Assembly (NCBI GenBank): GCA_022829145.1
Contig: CM040744.1
Coordinates: 15,790,218 to 15,854,217 of the forward strand
Length of the DNA stretch: 64,000 bases
Direction: 5' to 3'
Source: Albula goreensis
Lineage: Eukaryota > Chordata > Actinopteri > Albuliformes > Albulidae
Shown here: piece by piece, positions 45,400 through 58,221 of the stretch
Numbering within the stretch: position 1 is the first letter of the stretch
How the letters are laid out: each line of letters starts with the position of its first letter
Program-made: the position numbers and the translations under genes
The notes under the pieces: generated by a model
Databases searched by the model: none
Seen by the model: the letters and a program-made list of their open reading frames with translations, nothing else
Told to the model about the DNA's origin: nothing

Positions 45400-47500
45400 C
45401 AATACAAATTTACCAAATATTCTGTTTCACATGTGCAGATACAGTGCGGTGGAAAAAAAATATTGTAAAGAAACAAGCTGCAGTGGCAGTGCAGACTTAC
45501 TCCCTTCCCAGAGGGTCCATTCACAGGACTGTGATGCATTTCACTATGTATCTGCCCCTGTAATTTATTGTAGCTTTTCTCTGGTACTCATCTAGCCTGA
45601 TAACAGTGTAAAGTCTACACTTTTGAATAATTGAGCCTGAATGTGTCTGCACTAGACAGCAGATCTCCTGCACTACCTCAGATTGCTCACTTAAAAACTG
45701 ATTAGTAGGGTTCCCCTCCCAATTTCAAATGTATTTTTTATAGCAAAGTCACTAAATGTTTGATGTTGATGCCTATGGAAACTGATTCGTTGACTTGAGA
45801 TGAAACACGCATCATATACATTGCATTTAGGAAGCAGAGTTATAAATGCAAAGTTATTTCCACCTACCCTGCTTTGTTCAGATTAATATGTGCTCCACAT
45901 ATCTAGCCAAATAATTTGCCTGTTTTCTCTTAGAACAACTCTGGATACTTTTGAATGCACACGTCTGTCATCAGCTAAATTGCCCAGTAAGAATATTGCA
46001 CATTGGGCGTTAACATAGGAAAGCTTTGACAGCAGTGCATGTAAAACAGAGAAGGCTGTGGTTACCCGTTTGTCCTGCCGCCGGTCCGCATACAACAGCC
46101 ACCTCTTTTAGATGGTAATCATCTCTCATTTCACTTTCAAATCCCTTCATTTGTTCTTCTCAACCGGTGGGGTTCGGGATGAGTGGTGGTGTTGGAGTGC
46201 AAGGCTCGGTGAGTCGGGGGGGAACCCTCTTCCTGCCTCTGGCAGAATGGATGTGCCAGGCACACAGCCAGCCAGCCTTACACCCCCTCAGCTCACCGCC
46301 TTAACAGTTTACGGCTTTCATGATTATATTTTACAAGATACGCAAGAGCTCGAAACCAGGAGGGGGGAAGGAAAGATTGATAAAAGGTTTCATCATACAT
46401 CGTGATACAGTCACGTGTCACAATATATATCATGATTTTGTTTTTATGATATTTTGATATTTTTAGGTTTAATTTTGGGTTTAACTTGTGAAACCTTAAA
46501 TGAAAATCCCCATTTAAAATGGTATTTTTTTACATTAATCTTGGCAGTTATTCTACTGGTTTTTAAGAAAGTGTTGTATATATACATACATATATAATGC
46601 ATATGTATATGGTCTAAGAGCGAAAAATCATTCAGTAAAAGGGCCAACATAAAGCTGTAAAAATCATTTGATTGCCTACTCAGCAATTTCTCTGATCGGT
46701 CACATGGAAACATACTGGGGTGAAATTCAGGAGCACCCCCTCCACCCCCCTCCAGTGTAAGGGGAGAGTCCAGCAGAACTGGGGCGACGGCCATGGATCG
46801 TGTGACAGCGTGTGACAGGGTGTTCCTGTGGACCCCTCTGCAGAGTCAGCAGCACGTAGCGCTGGGGGGGGTGGGGTGCGATCCTCTCCCTCCTGAGTGG
46901 CCGGACAGACGGACGGGTGGCTCGCACGAGGCCTGGAAGCCTGCCAGAGCAGGCCCGCTGGACTCTCCTGCTGCTTATTTATTCACTGGCTTAGTGCGGC
47001 GGTGACAGAAAGCGCAGCTCTGAGTCCGTCAGCTCAACAGTGCTCCAGTGACAGTGCTGCAGGTCAGCTGGCTAATGTTCTAGCCTTTGTTTCACTATCT
47101 ATTTGATGATAACTAGCCTCCGCTATTAAGTTAGTGTAATATGTTTTTTTATAATATAGGTGTCCATGAGAACAAGGCATCTCTTTGGCTTTATCATTGT
47201 ATATATGGAGAAGGGCAAGGGTGGAGTCCTGACTGACAAGGCCAAAGAGCTGACGGGCATTTGTCAGTTACACTGAGGATTCCTTTTCAGTGAGATGGAA
47301 GTTTTGGCACTAAGGATGCACCACATGTCAAAGTTAGAGAGGCCCTACGAGCTCTTCCATCTCTGTCCAAAAACCACTTACTTCAGATAGTCGCTTTCTC
47401 TCTTGCGACCACAGCTCTCTCATACGGAGGCGTCAGAGATAAGGAGGCCATTGAAAACTTGCTCCTGCATCCAGCAGAAAGGTGGTTACTGAGGGAAGTA
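45400..47500 (+). other. Intron segment, largely unassigned
   Basis: No exon is supported. At 46390-46440, CATCGTGATACAGTCACGTG followed by ATATATCATGAT resembles terminal sequence of fish hAT elements, but no second end was found. A GC- and CpG-richer patch with G runs lies at 46730-46990, and a short TATA/CATA repeat at 46575-46610. Confidence 0.35.
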
Positions 47501-47529
47501 ATGGTACCCAAAAGGACCTGTATGTGCAC

Positions 47530-47745
47530 AAAGGAGCAGTGGTGAAGTATGATGGTTAGGAAATTGGACGATTGGAGGTCGATGGTTCAACTCCTAGGTA
47601 GAGATGTGCCATTGTAGCAAGGTACGCCATCTGGCCTGCTTTGGTTCTGTCCAGCTGTACAAATGCATAGCCTGTAAAAAGGTGAATTATGTGAGTCACT
47701 TTGAATTACAGTGTCCACTAAATGTCTAAAATGTAATGTAAATGA
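47530..47745 (+). repeat. tRNA-derived SINE, HE1-like
   Basis: B box GGTTCAACTCC at 47584-47594, with a GCAGTGGTGAAGTATGATGG head before it. The body includes GTACAAATGCATAGCCTGTA. The tail GTCACTTTGAATTACAGTGT followed by CCACTAAATGTCTAAAATGT is the shared fish SINE/LINE tail. Head, body and tail are all present. Confidence 0.75.
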
Positions 47746-47779
47746 GGACACACACTGCAGCTAATAGTACCATGGCCAG

Positions 47780-47900
47780 CATTCATGAAGCATCTAAGAG
47801 GAGGCCTGCTGATCTATGATTAGTATTGCCATTTAGCTGGTAATAGCCCTGGCTTTAAAAACTTGTAATCAGAAGGGAATAAGGTTTTGCCCATTGTTGT
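47780..47900 (+). repeat. Single copy of the 107-bp unit found at 34541
   Basis: ATTCATGAAGCATCTAAGAG leads into TGCTGATCTATGATTAGT and GCCATTTAGCTGGTAAT, matching the third tandem unit (ATTTATCAAGCATCCTAGAG, then TGCTAATCTAGGATCAGT). Confidence 0.65.
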
Positions 47901-47939
47901 AACATGAATTGTTTTACCATATATTCAGTAATACATATA

Positions 47940-48070
47940 GTGTGACACTGTGAAGTAGGAAAAGAGATTCATCCCAGAAGGTTCCAGGGTTGAATCCCAA
48001 GTGTGTTGCTGGGAATTTAACTTTGTTCCATCGAGTGTGATGTATATCAGTCTATAAAAAATCAAAATCA
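47940..48070 (+). repeat. tRNA-derived SINE fragment
   Basis: B-box sequence GGTTGAATCCC at 47988-47998 follows GAAGGTTCCA, as in the HE1-like copies above. The A-box side is poor and the tail is absent. Confidence 0.5.
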
Positions 48071-48079
48071 TCGGAATAA

Positions 48080-51000
48080 AAGATGGAGTTCAAGAAACTG
48101 TCTTTGGATCAGTTACATCATGTTATCTGCAGTACAGATTGCCTAGTTTCTTTCCCTGTGCACTGCATGTCCATTGTGTGAGATGTGTAAAAATGGATTT
48201 ATGATGTATGTTCACCTTCACCTACATGTGTGCTCTGGTTAGCAGAGGGGTCTGGGGGAATGAGAGCAGCTTAATGGGGCTGCTGAGAGGGTAATAATAG
48301 CCCAGGTTGCCACAGGCTCTGAAGCTCATTATGAGATGCTGGTCCTGGGTGGGTTGATGCACCTCTAGTCAACTGCCAACCCCACGGTGGTTTGAGATGC
48401 TCGCGCCGCGTGGGTCAGATACAGGGTGGATCGACGTAGCCACAGTTGCCTCTGACCACCATGGCAAGTCAAACGTAATGCCACGACTCATAGCCTTGTT
48501 GGGGAGATCAGTGGGGAGTGGAGATACACCTCTCTTGGGTGAAAGCCTTAGACAAAATGGATGTCAAAAGTGGAATCATATTGCTGTGAGCTCCTCTCTT
48601 GGCTCTGCAGGTCTGTTCAAGGTAATGAGTTTTTTCAGTATCATGAAGACTTAATAACATCAGTGGATTGTATTTATTTCTCTGTGCTACTGTCTTGTGC
48701 CTGAAACATTAGGCTGGCAAGGTATCTCCATCTCTGTACATGATTCTCAAATGCTGTTTGTCACGAAACCCATTTTCACGATGGCTCAAGAGCCACTCAA
48801 AAGCTGGCCCCCAAGTACGCCCACTATAATGAAATTGACTGAAAAAAAGTTTTTACACTCTCCAGAAATGTTCTGCTGCTTTTATTGACAGGTAATTATG
48901 TCAGTCGGGAAGTCCAGACATGTAAGTAAGTGGGATTAATAGTTTGATCTTTGGGAGAGAATAGATCTTGCACAGGAAGACAAACTTTTTGTTTGCCTTT
49001 TAAAGTAAAAAAAAAAAAAAAGAAGTTAGAACTTTAGCGCCCTTTTGCTAAAACACACTAATGCTTGCTCTAAGTGCTTATTACATTTTTAATTGGCCAG
49101 TTGGGATGATACAGATGGGATTTCTCTAATGGCCTATTGATTCTTGATTCTTGAGTGTGTGGCTAGATGACAGTAGAGTAGATTTTTTTTTAATTGAAAA
49201 AGAAATCATGCTATTAAGCACCTTGGTACTTCCTGCTCACCTCACTTACAGCAGACTACCCCAGACACCTTGGATCTGAAACGTTTGATTAATATTTCAT
49301 TTTTCTGTGATTGTATTCGGTGGGCTTTTGAGTGGGAGCAGCCTGCATTACTCACAATTGAATTATGGAGTCTGAGAGTGATGTATGAAGGGTTGTGCAG
49401 CTGTCATAAATCACGCTGTAACAGCTGCTTTGCAGCTCCTTGAGACCGCATATGTTGCCTTAATTAACCGCTGTTCCTGTCCGGTCATACGGCCGTACAG
49501 GCTTGCAGTGAACCTCCCTTGTAACTGCAATAAGCTGCAAGTCTTAGCTGACTTGAGCCCAACACACTTCTGTGGAATGAAGACGACTGCATCCTGCCTC
49601 AGTGAACTCCTAGCCCTAATTGGTTTCTGACTTTGTCCAGAGTCCATTTCATGGTGTCTAGGTAATTGGGCCCAGTCTGTGTTTGTGACGAGACATCTTA
49701 AAGTGTACTGAGGCTCATTTTCATTGTCCATCTTTCAGGCAATGCTAGTGGAGCCACATTTCCACACAAACAGCCCTGGGGTCTGTGTTCACTCACACTT
49801 TTCAGTGACACATTTCAGGGGCCCATGTGTAAAGCGTAAGTGTGAAAAGGCACAAGGCCCTATGGGAATGGTATGAAGGGGGTAACTCTGGGACACCTCC
49901 ACGCATTCTTTGATGCTCCAACATGGCTAATGTGAAAAATAACTTGGTAGCTTTCAACAGTATGTCCCACCCAGTTAAAGAAAATGTTTTGCTGTCCCCA
50001 AACACAGCAAGTAGTTACCCCAGCCCTGAGATCCTGCTTACAGCACAGATTTTGTCCTGAAACTCAACCTTTCCCTGCCCTCTCTTCTTCTGCCTCTCTC
50101 TCTCTGTTTCTTTCTCTCTCTATTCAGCTCAGATATGTGTTACTGGCTCAACAATTGAGTCCTGCTGAAGCAAACAAGTAGTTAAAACAACAAGAAAATG
50201 ACCATGGCAACAGTGATGACTCATTATACTGTATTTCCATAAATTTTTCTGGATACAAGTGGTGGTGTGTCATTGTGTGTAATACAAAGCATTTTCTCTC
50301 TCCCTCTCTCCCAGATCAGGTCAACTGGCATATTGAGAAAACACTCATGGTGCCAAAGCACGTGCTGAATCTATGATAATAATGCACTAGCATACAGTAC
50401 CATTTTGTATGATTATGAATAAATTGTACACATACTCAACATGTCCATGAAAATAGTCATGGACCATAATCTCTCTGTCTCTCCCTAATTTAGTCTCCTC
50501 AGTTTTGCTCCTCTGTCTTGCCCTCTCTCCTCGTATCCCCTCTCACCCTTTCCCTAGGGGGAGTTCCCTCTCCTCTCAGCTTTCACTGATAGATGAGACC
50601 GGTCCCCCTAAACACCGACTGATCTCTCCTGATTTCACCGTACATAATTTCTCCTGATGAGATGACCTCAGTGGAGAGCTGCGGACATCCTTTATCATAA
50701 TGCTGGAAAACCACTCCGTGATGTTTTCTCTTTGCCTGTGCAAACTAGTTCTAACATTGACACAAGCTTTAACACCCAATTCTACACATTGAAGGACACT
50801 GGCCTTTTTTGGTGAGTCTCTCCCTATCTGCCCATTTCCCATCTCCATAAAGAAAGAATTGGCATTGGTTACTGTTACAGGTCTATATCTGAGCCATGGT
50901 TTTCCACTCATAAGTGACAGGTGAGGAGGAAGGACTACCTAAAGCAAGGATATGAGCTTGTGGTGTAAGCCCCCCTCCTAACCACCGCGAGAGCCAATGC

Positions 51001-52950
51001 AAGAACGAAAACCTCGCAATCTGCTACACTCTCAAGTGATACTGTGTCAGATAAGGTCTGTGACAAGTGTGAAAACCCCACAGTGTGAAAATGCTGCCAC
51101 ATGTGCCAGATGTTATTACAGCAAGAGAGACAAAAAACAGCAAAAAAAAAAAAGAAAAACACTGTCAAAAAATGCTAATTCGGGCAAAACACATTCAAAT
51201 AAGGACTGCCAGGGCTGTGAAATAGGCCACATATAACTTTTTAAAGTAATAATGATCAAGGCCAAAGACAGTGCCCGGGCCAAAGTTACTGCTCGTTGCC
51301 TGTCTCAGTTTCCCTGTGGAAGCGGCTGCGTGGACAGGTCTTGTACAAATATGGCAATTAGGCTCCTGCTGAATACGGCTTAGTGGCAAACCCGGCTCAT
51401 TAGCTGGAAGGCAAGCTTGTCCTGGGAGGCAGCAGCGTTAGAAATTACATGTATTGCAGAAGAGGTCAGCAGTGTGCCACGGTTTTAGGAGTTTGTCACT
51501 CAGGCTAACATTTCGTTGGCACTCCAAGGTGCCCAGTAATGAGGCCTTACAGTATCTGTCACCTAAAGTGGGTTGTCCAGCGAGGTTTGGTAGTGGGTGG
51601 GGGAGGGGGATTGTGCTTATGACTAATAAATGATCAGAATTCAGGCATTGGGAGAGCTAATTTTTGTATCAAGAATCCCAAAGGATTAGAGAAGGCGACT
51701 CACCGTCATCAATGTCTCAGAGCTCCATTACCTCTACCTGTTGAGAGGAACCCAAAGTGAGACAAGAGAAAATGGAAAAATGTTTTCTGCATGTTTTTTG
51801 TATATAGTTGATGAACATGGAGACAATGACTCGCATGCTGTATTTGCGTATTTTGTTGTATTTGTTGTGAATGTTTAGAATCAGCCTCCCCAATGCTCTG
51901 GGATTATCTCAAGCTCATCTTTGTTGTGTAAAATTGTTGAGATGTGATGAGGAGGTGTTAATTATCTCATCATCAATAAAAGCATTGACATTTCCTTCAT
52001 TAACAGCCCCTGATACCTGATATCAACATTGTTCAGTGGTGCGGGTGTTGTATATTGTCTTATCATACGTTTTTGCCTGTTTGTACTGTTGGAACCCTTG
52101 AGAGAGTGAAGCTAGTACATGTGAAAGCTGATTTTTGTTTCGGGTGGCCATCTTGTTTTTTCATGTCTTGATTGAAACCTGCTAGGGCTCTTTGTGTGCC
52201 TGGTTCTCTGAACACAGCGCTCCCACAGAAATAGATACTGAATAGGACTGTCAGAGCTGGGGGGTGATGCAGTGTGGGCAGGGAGATGGTGGATTTCACG
52301 CTTCCTCCTGAAAGGAACTCTGGGAAACTGCTGAACCTTGCCCCACCCCCCACATCACTGAAACACCCCCATATTCTGCAGTATATGATCTCAAAAAAGA
52401 ACAGAGCGGCAAGTAGGTTTAGCTGAGCTGTGGAGGAAGACAGAATCGGTCCAAAGTGTTCTCTTTCCTTCAAAAACAATTACGTTCTCAAAATCTTTTT
52501 GCATTATATTTTATTTCAAAAACTGTATTGCATTAATATTTCTTTAGTATATTTTAAAAGTATATGTGACACTTAATATTATGTGCATAATGTAATACAG
52601 TATATAATTACAATATAATTACCATATATTATGCATGCATTTACCACTTTTTCAAACCCAATCATGAAACGGCACAAATTCTTGTGAATTTTTTTGCACA
52701 TTTATGCTCCTTGAATTACATGTAGGCTGTATGATGATTTTTCATATGGCTCAGGGTAAATGGCTCAGTTGGCTTTTACCCAGTTACAACAATTCAAGTA
52801 TTGCATCTTCTGTTTTGAGCAACACCAACTCATTTCTCAGCTGATTTTCAAGAAAAGGTGTTGAAAATCAGTAGACCAAGCTGAACCAAGTAAGCTTTTA
52901 CCCTAATCTGCACACCGGTTTTTCCACCCCTGTACAGCATTCTAATATCT
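48080..52950 (+). other. Intron segment without recognised mobile elements
   Basis: About 4.9 kb with little I can assign: a poly-A at about 49006-49021, CT-rich tracts at 50091-50128 and 50294-50312, and a G-rich run at 51594-51612. Patches at 49380-49620 and 51240-51600 have mixed composition, with CpGs at the former, and might be conserved non-coding DNA. No exon is supported. Confidence 0.35.
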
Positions 52951-52966
52951 CTGTATTCTAAATGTT

Positions 52967-53502
52967 CAGTGGGGGCCAGAAGTGTGAGACCACATTGAAC
53001 ATTATTTTTCCAAACCTTTTTCATGTAAACCTGGAAATAATCAGTTTTAGGATTTTGAAACATTTAAAACAAAGAAAAGTTATGACATCTAAAATGAAGA
53101 AGAAATATTGAAGATTCTGCACAATGTCTTGGTCAAATTTGAGCAAATGAGTGACACTGACCCTGTCAATCCCTTTGTAGAAAAGGTCAGGCCCCATGAA
53201 ATATTTAATGGGGCACTTTAAGGCCAAGAAAGCTTTGTGCTCTTAAAGACCATGTGATAACATGTATCATCAGGTTTTGCTCAAACTTGTGTCCATGCTA
53301 GCTCCAGTGCACCCTGTCATTAAAGCAAAATGGGAACATACCAAAAACTAAGACATTCTGGAAATTCATGTACATTTTTCAAAGATACAACATTTGACTC
53401 ATATTGTTAATATAATTTGTAATTAAACAATTGTATTAAATTGTAAAATAATGCAAAGTAGAAGCTTTTCCACTAGTGGTCTCAGATTTATGGACCCCAC
53501 TG
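52967..53502. mobile_element. Tc1-like transposon deletion derivative
   Basis: The left end CAGTGGGGGCCAGAAGTGTG and the complement of the right end (CAGTGGGGTCCATAAATCTG), both continuing into AGACCAC, are Tc1-type terminal inverted repeats. TA follows the right end (53503-53504); the left TA has mutated. Inside, 53304-53345 on the plus strand reads PVHPVIKAKWEHTK, close to the C-terminal tail of Tc1 transposases (P-x-x-VIKAKGG-x-T). At 536 bp against about 1.6 kb for an intact element, most of the transposase is gone. It is not mobile by itself. Confidence 0.85.
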
Positions 53503-53509
53503 TATGATC

Positions 53510-54200
53510 TCTTTACTAATTTTTAGTTCAACATTTTAAAATTGCATTTTAAAATTGTTATTTTGTATTTATTTTTTGTATGGGTGCTCTGAGTCACTGT
53601 TAGACTATGGCTTTCACTACGAGATGGAAATAGAAACGACTGTCCCACAGAGTCACAGGTGGCAAACTTTATTGCCACTTTTGTTCATTTTAAATGAAGG
53701 GGAAGTCTGAGATGTGTCACATGCTTACTGACTCCATCTTTCCCTTTCTCTCTCTGCTACAAAAATACAAACAAGGATCTTGTCACCTTTCTATATTTAT
53801 TCTTGTTTTCTTTCTAATGTGCGAGACACAAAGCTTGAGACAAAACTAAAACTGTTAACTTTGGTGTTTTGAAATGTACTCTCTAGATTGTATAGGCTTT
53901 TTCCTGAATGGAGAACTTTTTTTTAATTATTCATGCTATCTATACATTCATGTTCCTTGATATATGCAATCATAAAAGTAATTTATTGAAAGGATGAAGA
54001 GTTTGAATGAAGAAATGATTGGTTGCTTAACCTTTGGACTGATGGCCAAAATGGCTGATTGAGTACAGGAAAATTGTGCCAAGTTCAGGAGTAAAAAGCA
54101 GAGAATGCACTCTTGAATTGGTCCTGGCATGGGGGCTACAGGAACAGAAGGGTTACTAATGCATGTGTAATAAGGTGGGAATAATCAGGAACCTGATGAT
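53510..54200 (+). other. AT-rich intron segment
   Basis: No repeat, exon or regulatory signature recognised. Confidence 0.35.
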
Positions 54201-54204
54201 ATGA

Positions 54205-54254
54205 TATTGTCATGACACTGATAATACATGATTATCACCATTATCATGACAATA
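54205..54254. repeat. Small two-arm hairpin
   Basis: TATTGTCATGA (54205-54215) pairs perfectly with TCATGACAATA (54244-54254). Inside it GATAAT (54220-54225) pairs with ATTATC (54231-54236). A 50-bp imperfect hairpin, too short for a convincing microRNA precursor. Confidence 0.6.
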
Positions 54255-54923
54255 GCTTTTCATTCTGGAGGTATTCTTAATCAATACTGTAGTATATGAC
54301 TGGTAAATGTTGTGACATGAGTTTTATTTTCATTTGACCAGTAGAAACAGAGAAATCACTCACCTGAAGACCAAAATGATGGTAAAATCCATGTCAAAAG
54401 CCATCTGTAAATGAATAGACACAGAGGAGTTCAATCATTGGAAATGTATTTTACATTTTCATGAAGTCAAACAATGTTGCAAAAATGCAACTAAAAATAT
54501 CAGGGCATTTTATATCAGGTATATGAAAAATAAAAGTATTATGTTGTGGGAAACAATTTTGCAATTCTCAGTTGTATTATCTGTTTATGCTTATAGTGTA
54601 AGAAGTTGAGCAGTGTGACCTGTAAGATGATCTGTAACCCCCTGGAGAAATTTACAACTTGTCTACAGTTTTTGTCTCACCTTAAATTCTTGCCACAGTG
54701 CCATGGCCCGCAAAGCATCTTGTAATGCTCAGTATGTCATCTTCTAATACAGCTCTCTTTATGCCCCGTATGAGGGAATTATGCCTCTGGCTGGCTTCAG
54801 TTGCTGCATTTGATGCCAGAGGTATCACAGTGTAGGAGTGTACCAAAGCCAAGCTCCAACCCCCTCATTCCCACAGCTTAGCAGAAAGAGAGATATCCTT
54901 CCTCAGGCCTTATCCTGATAAAA

Positions 54924-55075
54924 CAGTGGTGTCAAACTCCTGCCCTGGAGGAGTCTGCAGGTTTTTGAGGTTTCCTTTCAATCAGTGGCCAAATTTTACC
55001 CTTTGATACAAAGTGTGCAGGCTTTTTAGCCAATCTCTGACTTAGATTATGTGCTGAAATTCACTAAAAACCTAG
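54924..55075 (+). repeat. Dispersed fish repeat family D, copy
   Basis: GTGGTGTCAAACTCCTGCCC, GGAGTCTGCAGGTTTTTGAG and GTTTCCTTTCAATCAGTGGC form the recognisable start of a repeat very common in fish genomes. The complement of 60900-60985 carries the same blocks in the same order. Confidence 0.65.
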
Positions 55076-55276
55076 CATAAAATGCAACTCTCTAATCACT
55101 AGATTCACAACACTCCTCTGTTAGTATTATCTATAGTATTATAGAATACACGTGTATGCACCAGTTCCTGTCTGTGTTCATGGTTTGGCTTCCATTTTTG
55201 TTGCTAAGAGCTTAAGAGTAAAGACAAAAGGAATGGCTTTTGGAGAAGAGTATGGGAATTTTCATGTCTGAGTGTC

Positions 55277-55444
55277 TATAAATCTGTGTGTGCGTGTGTG
55301 TGCGTGTAAGAGTATATACATGGAAGTGTGTTGTGTGTGCAAATGGGTGAATGTGTGTGTGTATTGAAGGGTGGGTATGTGTATAAATGTGTGAATATGT
55401 TGTGTGTGTGCGTGTGTGTGTAGAAATGGTGAATATGTTGTGTG

Positions 55445-55482
<38 letters not shown>

Positions 55483-55614
55483 ATAAATGGTGAATATGCT
55501 GTGTGTGTGTGTATACATGGGTGAGGGTGTTGTGTGTGTTTGTGTGTGTGTGTGCGTGTGCATGTATAAATGGTGAATATGTTGTGTGGTGTGTGTGTGT
55601 AAATGGGTGAGTGT

Positions 55615-55646
<32 letters not shown>

Positions 55647-55650
55647 AATG
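55277..55650 (+). repeat. GT-based minisatellite
   Basis: GT tracts alternate with recurring words (AAATGGGTGA, ATAAATGGTGAATATGTTGT). Units of roughly 50-65 bp recur several times, so this is a true tandem array and not only a dinucleotide run. The long minus-strand open frames through it, rich in Thr and His, are artefacts. Confidence 0.9.
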
Positions 55651-56156
55651 GGTGAGAGTGTTGTGCGCTTGAGGGCGAATGATGGAGGGCATAACTGTGG
55701 AACGCGTTGCATGATGGGATCTGATAGAAGCAAATGAAGAGGTAAATAAATAAACAATAAGCCCCATAAATTATGCAATAAAACTGAGAAGTGGCTCCAC
55801 ATAAGGATGGCTGGCTGCCGACCTCTTAAAAGTCTGGGCCCAGCTCTGGAGATTAGCGCTGCCACTCCCACCATCACTGCATGGAGATTTGCAGAGCTGC
55901 AGTCAGTCGCAACAAATGTACAACATGTACAACCTTATAGTTAACCGGCAAATGACCCTTATCTCTAATTCATCACTATAAAATCAAGTATTTAATCAAA
56001 TTATCTTTTTATTATGATTTATAATTACATTTCTTTATTCATTGTTTTCTTGATCTTACTAGGGAATTTTTTTTAGGTTTATTTAATGTCTACTGCAGTC
56101 AGTGACACTAATAATTTGGCAATGTCCCTGCTCTTTGACTTTTTGTGGACACTTTT

Positions 56157-56212
56157 TGAGTTGCTCTGGATAAGAGTGTTTGCCAGATGTCCAAATGTCA
56201 TATTATGTAATC
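56157..56212 (+). repeat. SINE/LINE 3' tail remnant
   Basis: GAGTTGCTCTGGATAAGAGT followed by GTTTGCCAGATGTCCAAATG is the shared fish SINE/LINE tail; the head is missing. The tail ends in TATTATGTAAT. Confidence 0.72.
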
Positions 56213-57817
56213 TGTCAATGCAAGTTTTGTCTGGATAGATCAAGGTGCTGATCCATTGGGCAGTTATTTGTGTTCCTGTAGAAGTGTGTGTGTTGCATTT
56301 GCGCATCTATAAAAAGTGTTGATGTTTGTGGCTCATCAGAAATCTGACTTAATCAGATATTGAATGTACTGAATTAGCAAATAGTGAAATCTAATCTTTA
56401 GCGCAGTTGGCTGTTTGCTTATAATATTGATCTTGGATTGTTTTGACTTGAGAAATACGGTTTTGATGACAGGGGCCTGAAGGATGGCTGGGCTGAATTA
56501 CAGTGTCGAGATCTGAAGAGCTGGACTTCTTGAGTTTTTGTGCTCTTTTATCCACTTTTGAATTTGCAGTGTTTTAGGTTTATCGATCAATTGGCATACG
56601 TATAGAAGTCAAAACAACTTTTAATTTAAGTAAATGCATTTTAACTGAACTGTTTTACTTTGTGATGTAGAGGGATTAAGATGGACTTTGGATCGTAAAT
56701 TCTGAGCAGTCATGCTTTAGAAACGGTTGCAGTTTTGTTCTGTTTTCTGTGTCAGCACTTTGTGTTTCAAGGTCTTGTTTGTGCTGTGAGGCCTGTTCAC
56801 ATGTTTTCTCCTTTTGGGTTCTACATTGTTCTGTCGCCAACTTAGTCTGGTGCACAACCAAACAACAAAAAGAGATTTTCATCAAAAACATTTATTCATC
56901 ATATTGCCTGTTCCAGCAGAAAGGCTGTGTCAACTCTCCATCTCTTGCAGAAAGATGACAGATGACAGATGCGATGTGATGATTGAGTTTGCTGTGTGAA
57001 AGCATTATGGGTTAGCTATTTCAAGAAAAGAAAAATTGTTTTTAGGTATTATGGCATCATTTTTTCAGTGGCATTTGTTGAAATTTAGATTTGTGTAAAT
57101 TTAAAGGAAGAGAATGAAATCAATTCAGATGGGAAAGTCACCAAATTAACACAGATGCTGTTTGCTCTGAACAAGCTGTTGTTTTTGAAAACACTGCAAG
57201 GTGTTGTTTTGTAAGAATGACAAGTACATTAATGATGCGAGCATGCTCTTCAGTCATGTCACTATGAGCAGGAGAAGTGTTTTGATTGGTCGAAGCAGGT
57301 CCTACCCCTGGGTCGGTGTTGCTATATCGGGTAACTCATGTTGTGAGGTTCCACAGCAGCTAAGAGGACGACAGCTGATCAAACAGAACTGGAGTGACTA
57401 ATATGACACACAGCTCACTGTGTCTGGTTTAATCTAATGACTCTGGCATGCAAATAGTCTACGGATTTAATTTAAGTGAAGTTTGGGAGAGCATTTGTTG
57501 TTCAGTAGGGAGCATCTGTCAAGGTATGCTAAATGGGCCTATCAGAAACCTGGCTGATAACGAGCCAGCCCAACATCCAGCCGACCCACGACGCACCTCC
57601 ACACTGAATTAACAGCTGGTTTTCCGAGACGAATGGCTCATTCAAAATACTGTTCATGGGCAAACAGGAGACTTTAAGCAGGCAGAGTTCCAGAACTTCT
57701 CAGTGATTTTGGCCAATCAGCACTCCGATGAGAAAGAAAGTGAGGCATGTCATTGGACCTGCTGAATGGGCCACAGACCGTTTGGCCCCAGCTAATTCTG
57801 TGTCGAGATGGAGTCTT

Positions 57818-57882
57818 CAGGTGTGTGTGTGTGTATGTGCGTGCGTGCGTGTGAGTGAGTGTGTTTTGTGCACGTATGTGTG
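57818..57882 (+). repeat. (GT)n with GCGT/GAGT variants
   Basis: GTGTGTGTGTGTATGTGC followed by GTGCGTGCGTGTGAGTGAGT, then degenerate GT. Confidence 0.9.
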
Positions 57883-58131
57883 GCATGTCGAACTGTATGT
57901 TGGTCATTGTGATGTCTGACCCTTTGAGGTGTTTGAGGTAAGTGATGTCACTGGTACACTTAAGTTGGTATTACAGATAGTCTACCATGTAACATTATGT
58001 AGGGATTGTAAAGACTTTCACTTTCCAGGTGGAATACATTTGGTTGCACAGGGCAAAATCGTAGGGGATTAAGGGATTGAGTTTGCTGATAAGTATATTT
58101 GTAGTACTCTGTTGATCCATTTTTGTGTGGT

Positions 58132-58221
58132 TTGCTGTGTGTGTGTGTATGTTTAATGACTAGCTGTGCATTTGTATGTGTGTGTATTCCTGTTTTGTAT
58201 GTGTGTGTGTGTGTGTGTGCA
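58132..58221 (+). repeat. GT microsatellites, interrupted
   Basis: Three short GT arrays (about 58136-58150, 58176-58187 and 58199-58220) are separated by unique words. Confidence 0.88.

Noticed and set aside
54205..54254. MicroRNA precursor
   Set aside because: The hairpin is only about 50 bp with split arms of 11 and 6 bp, too short and interrupted for a typical precursor stem.
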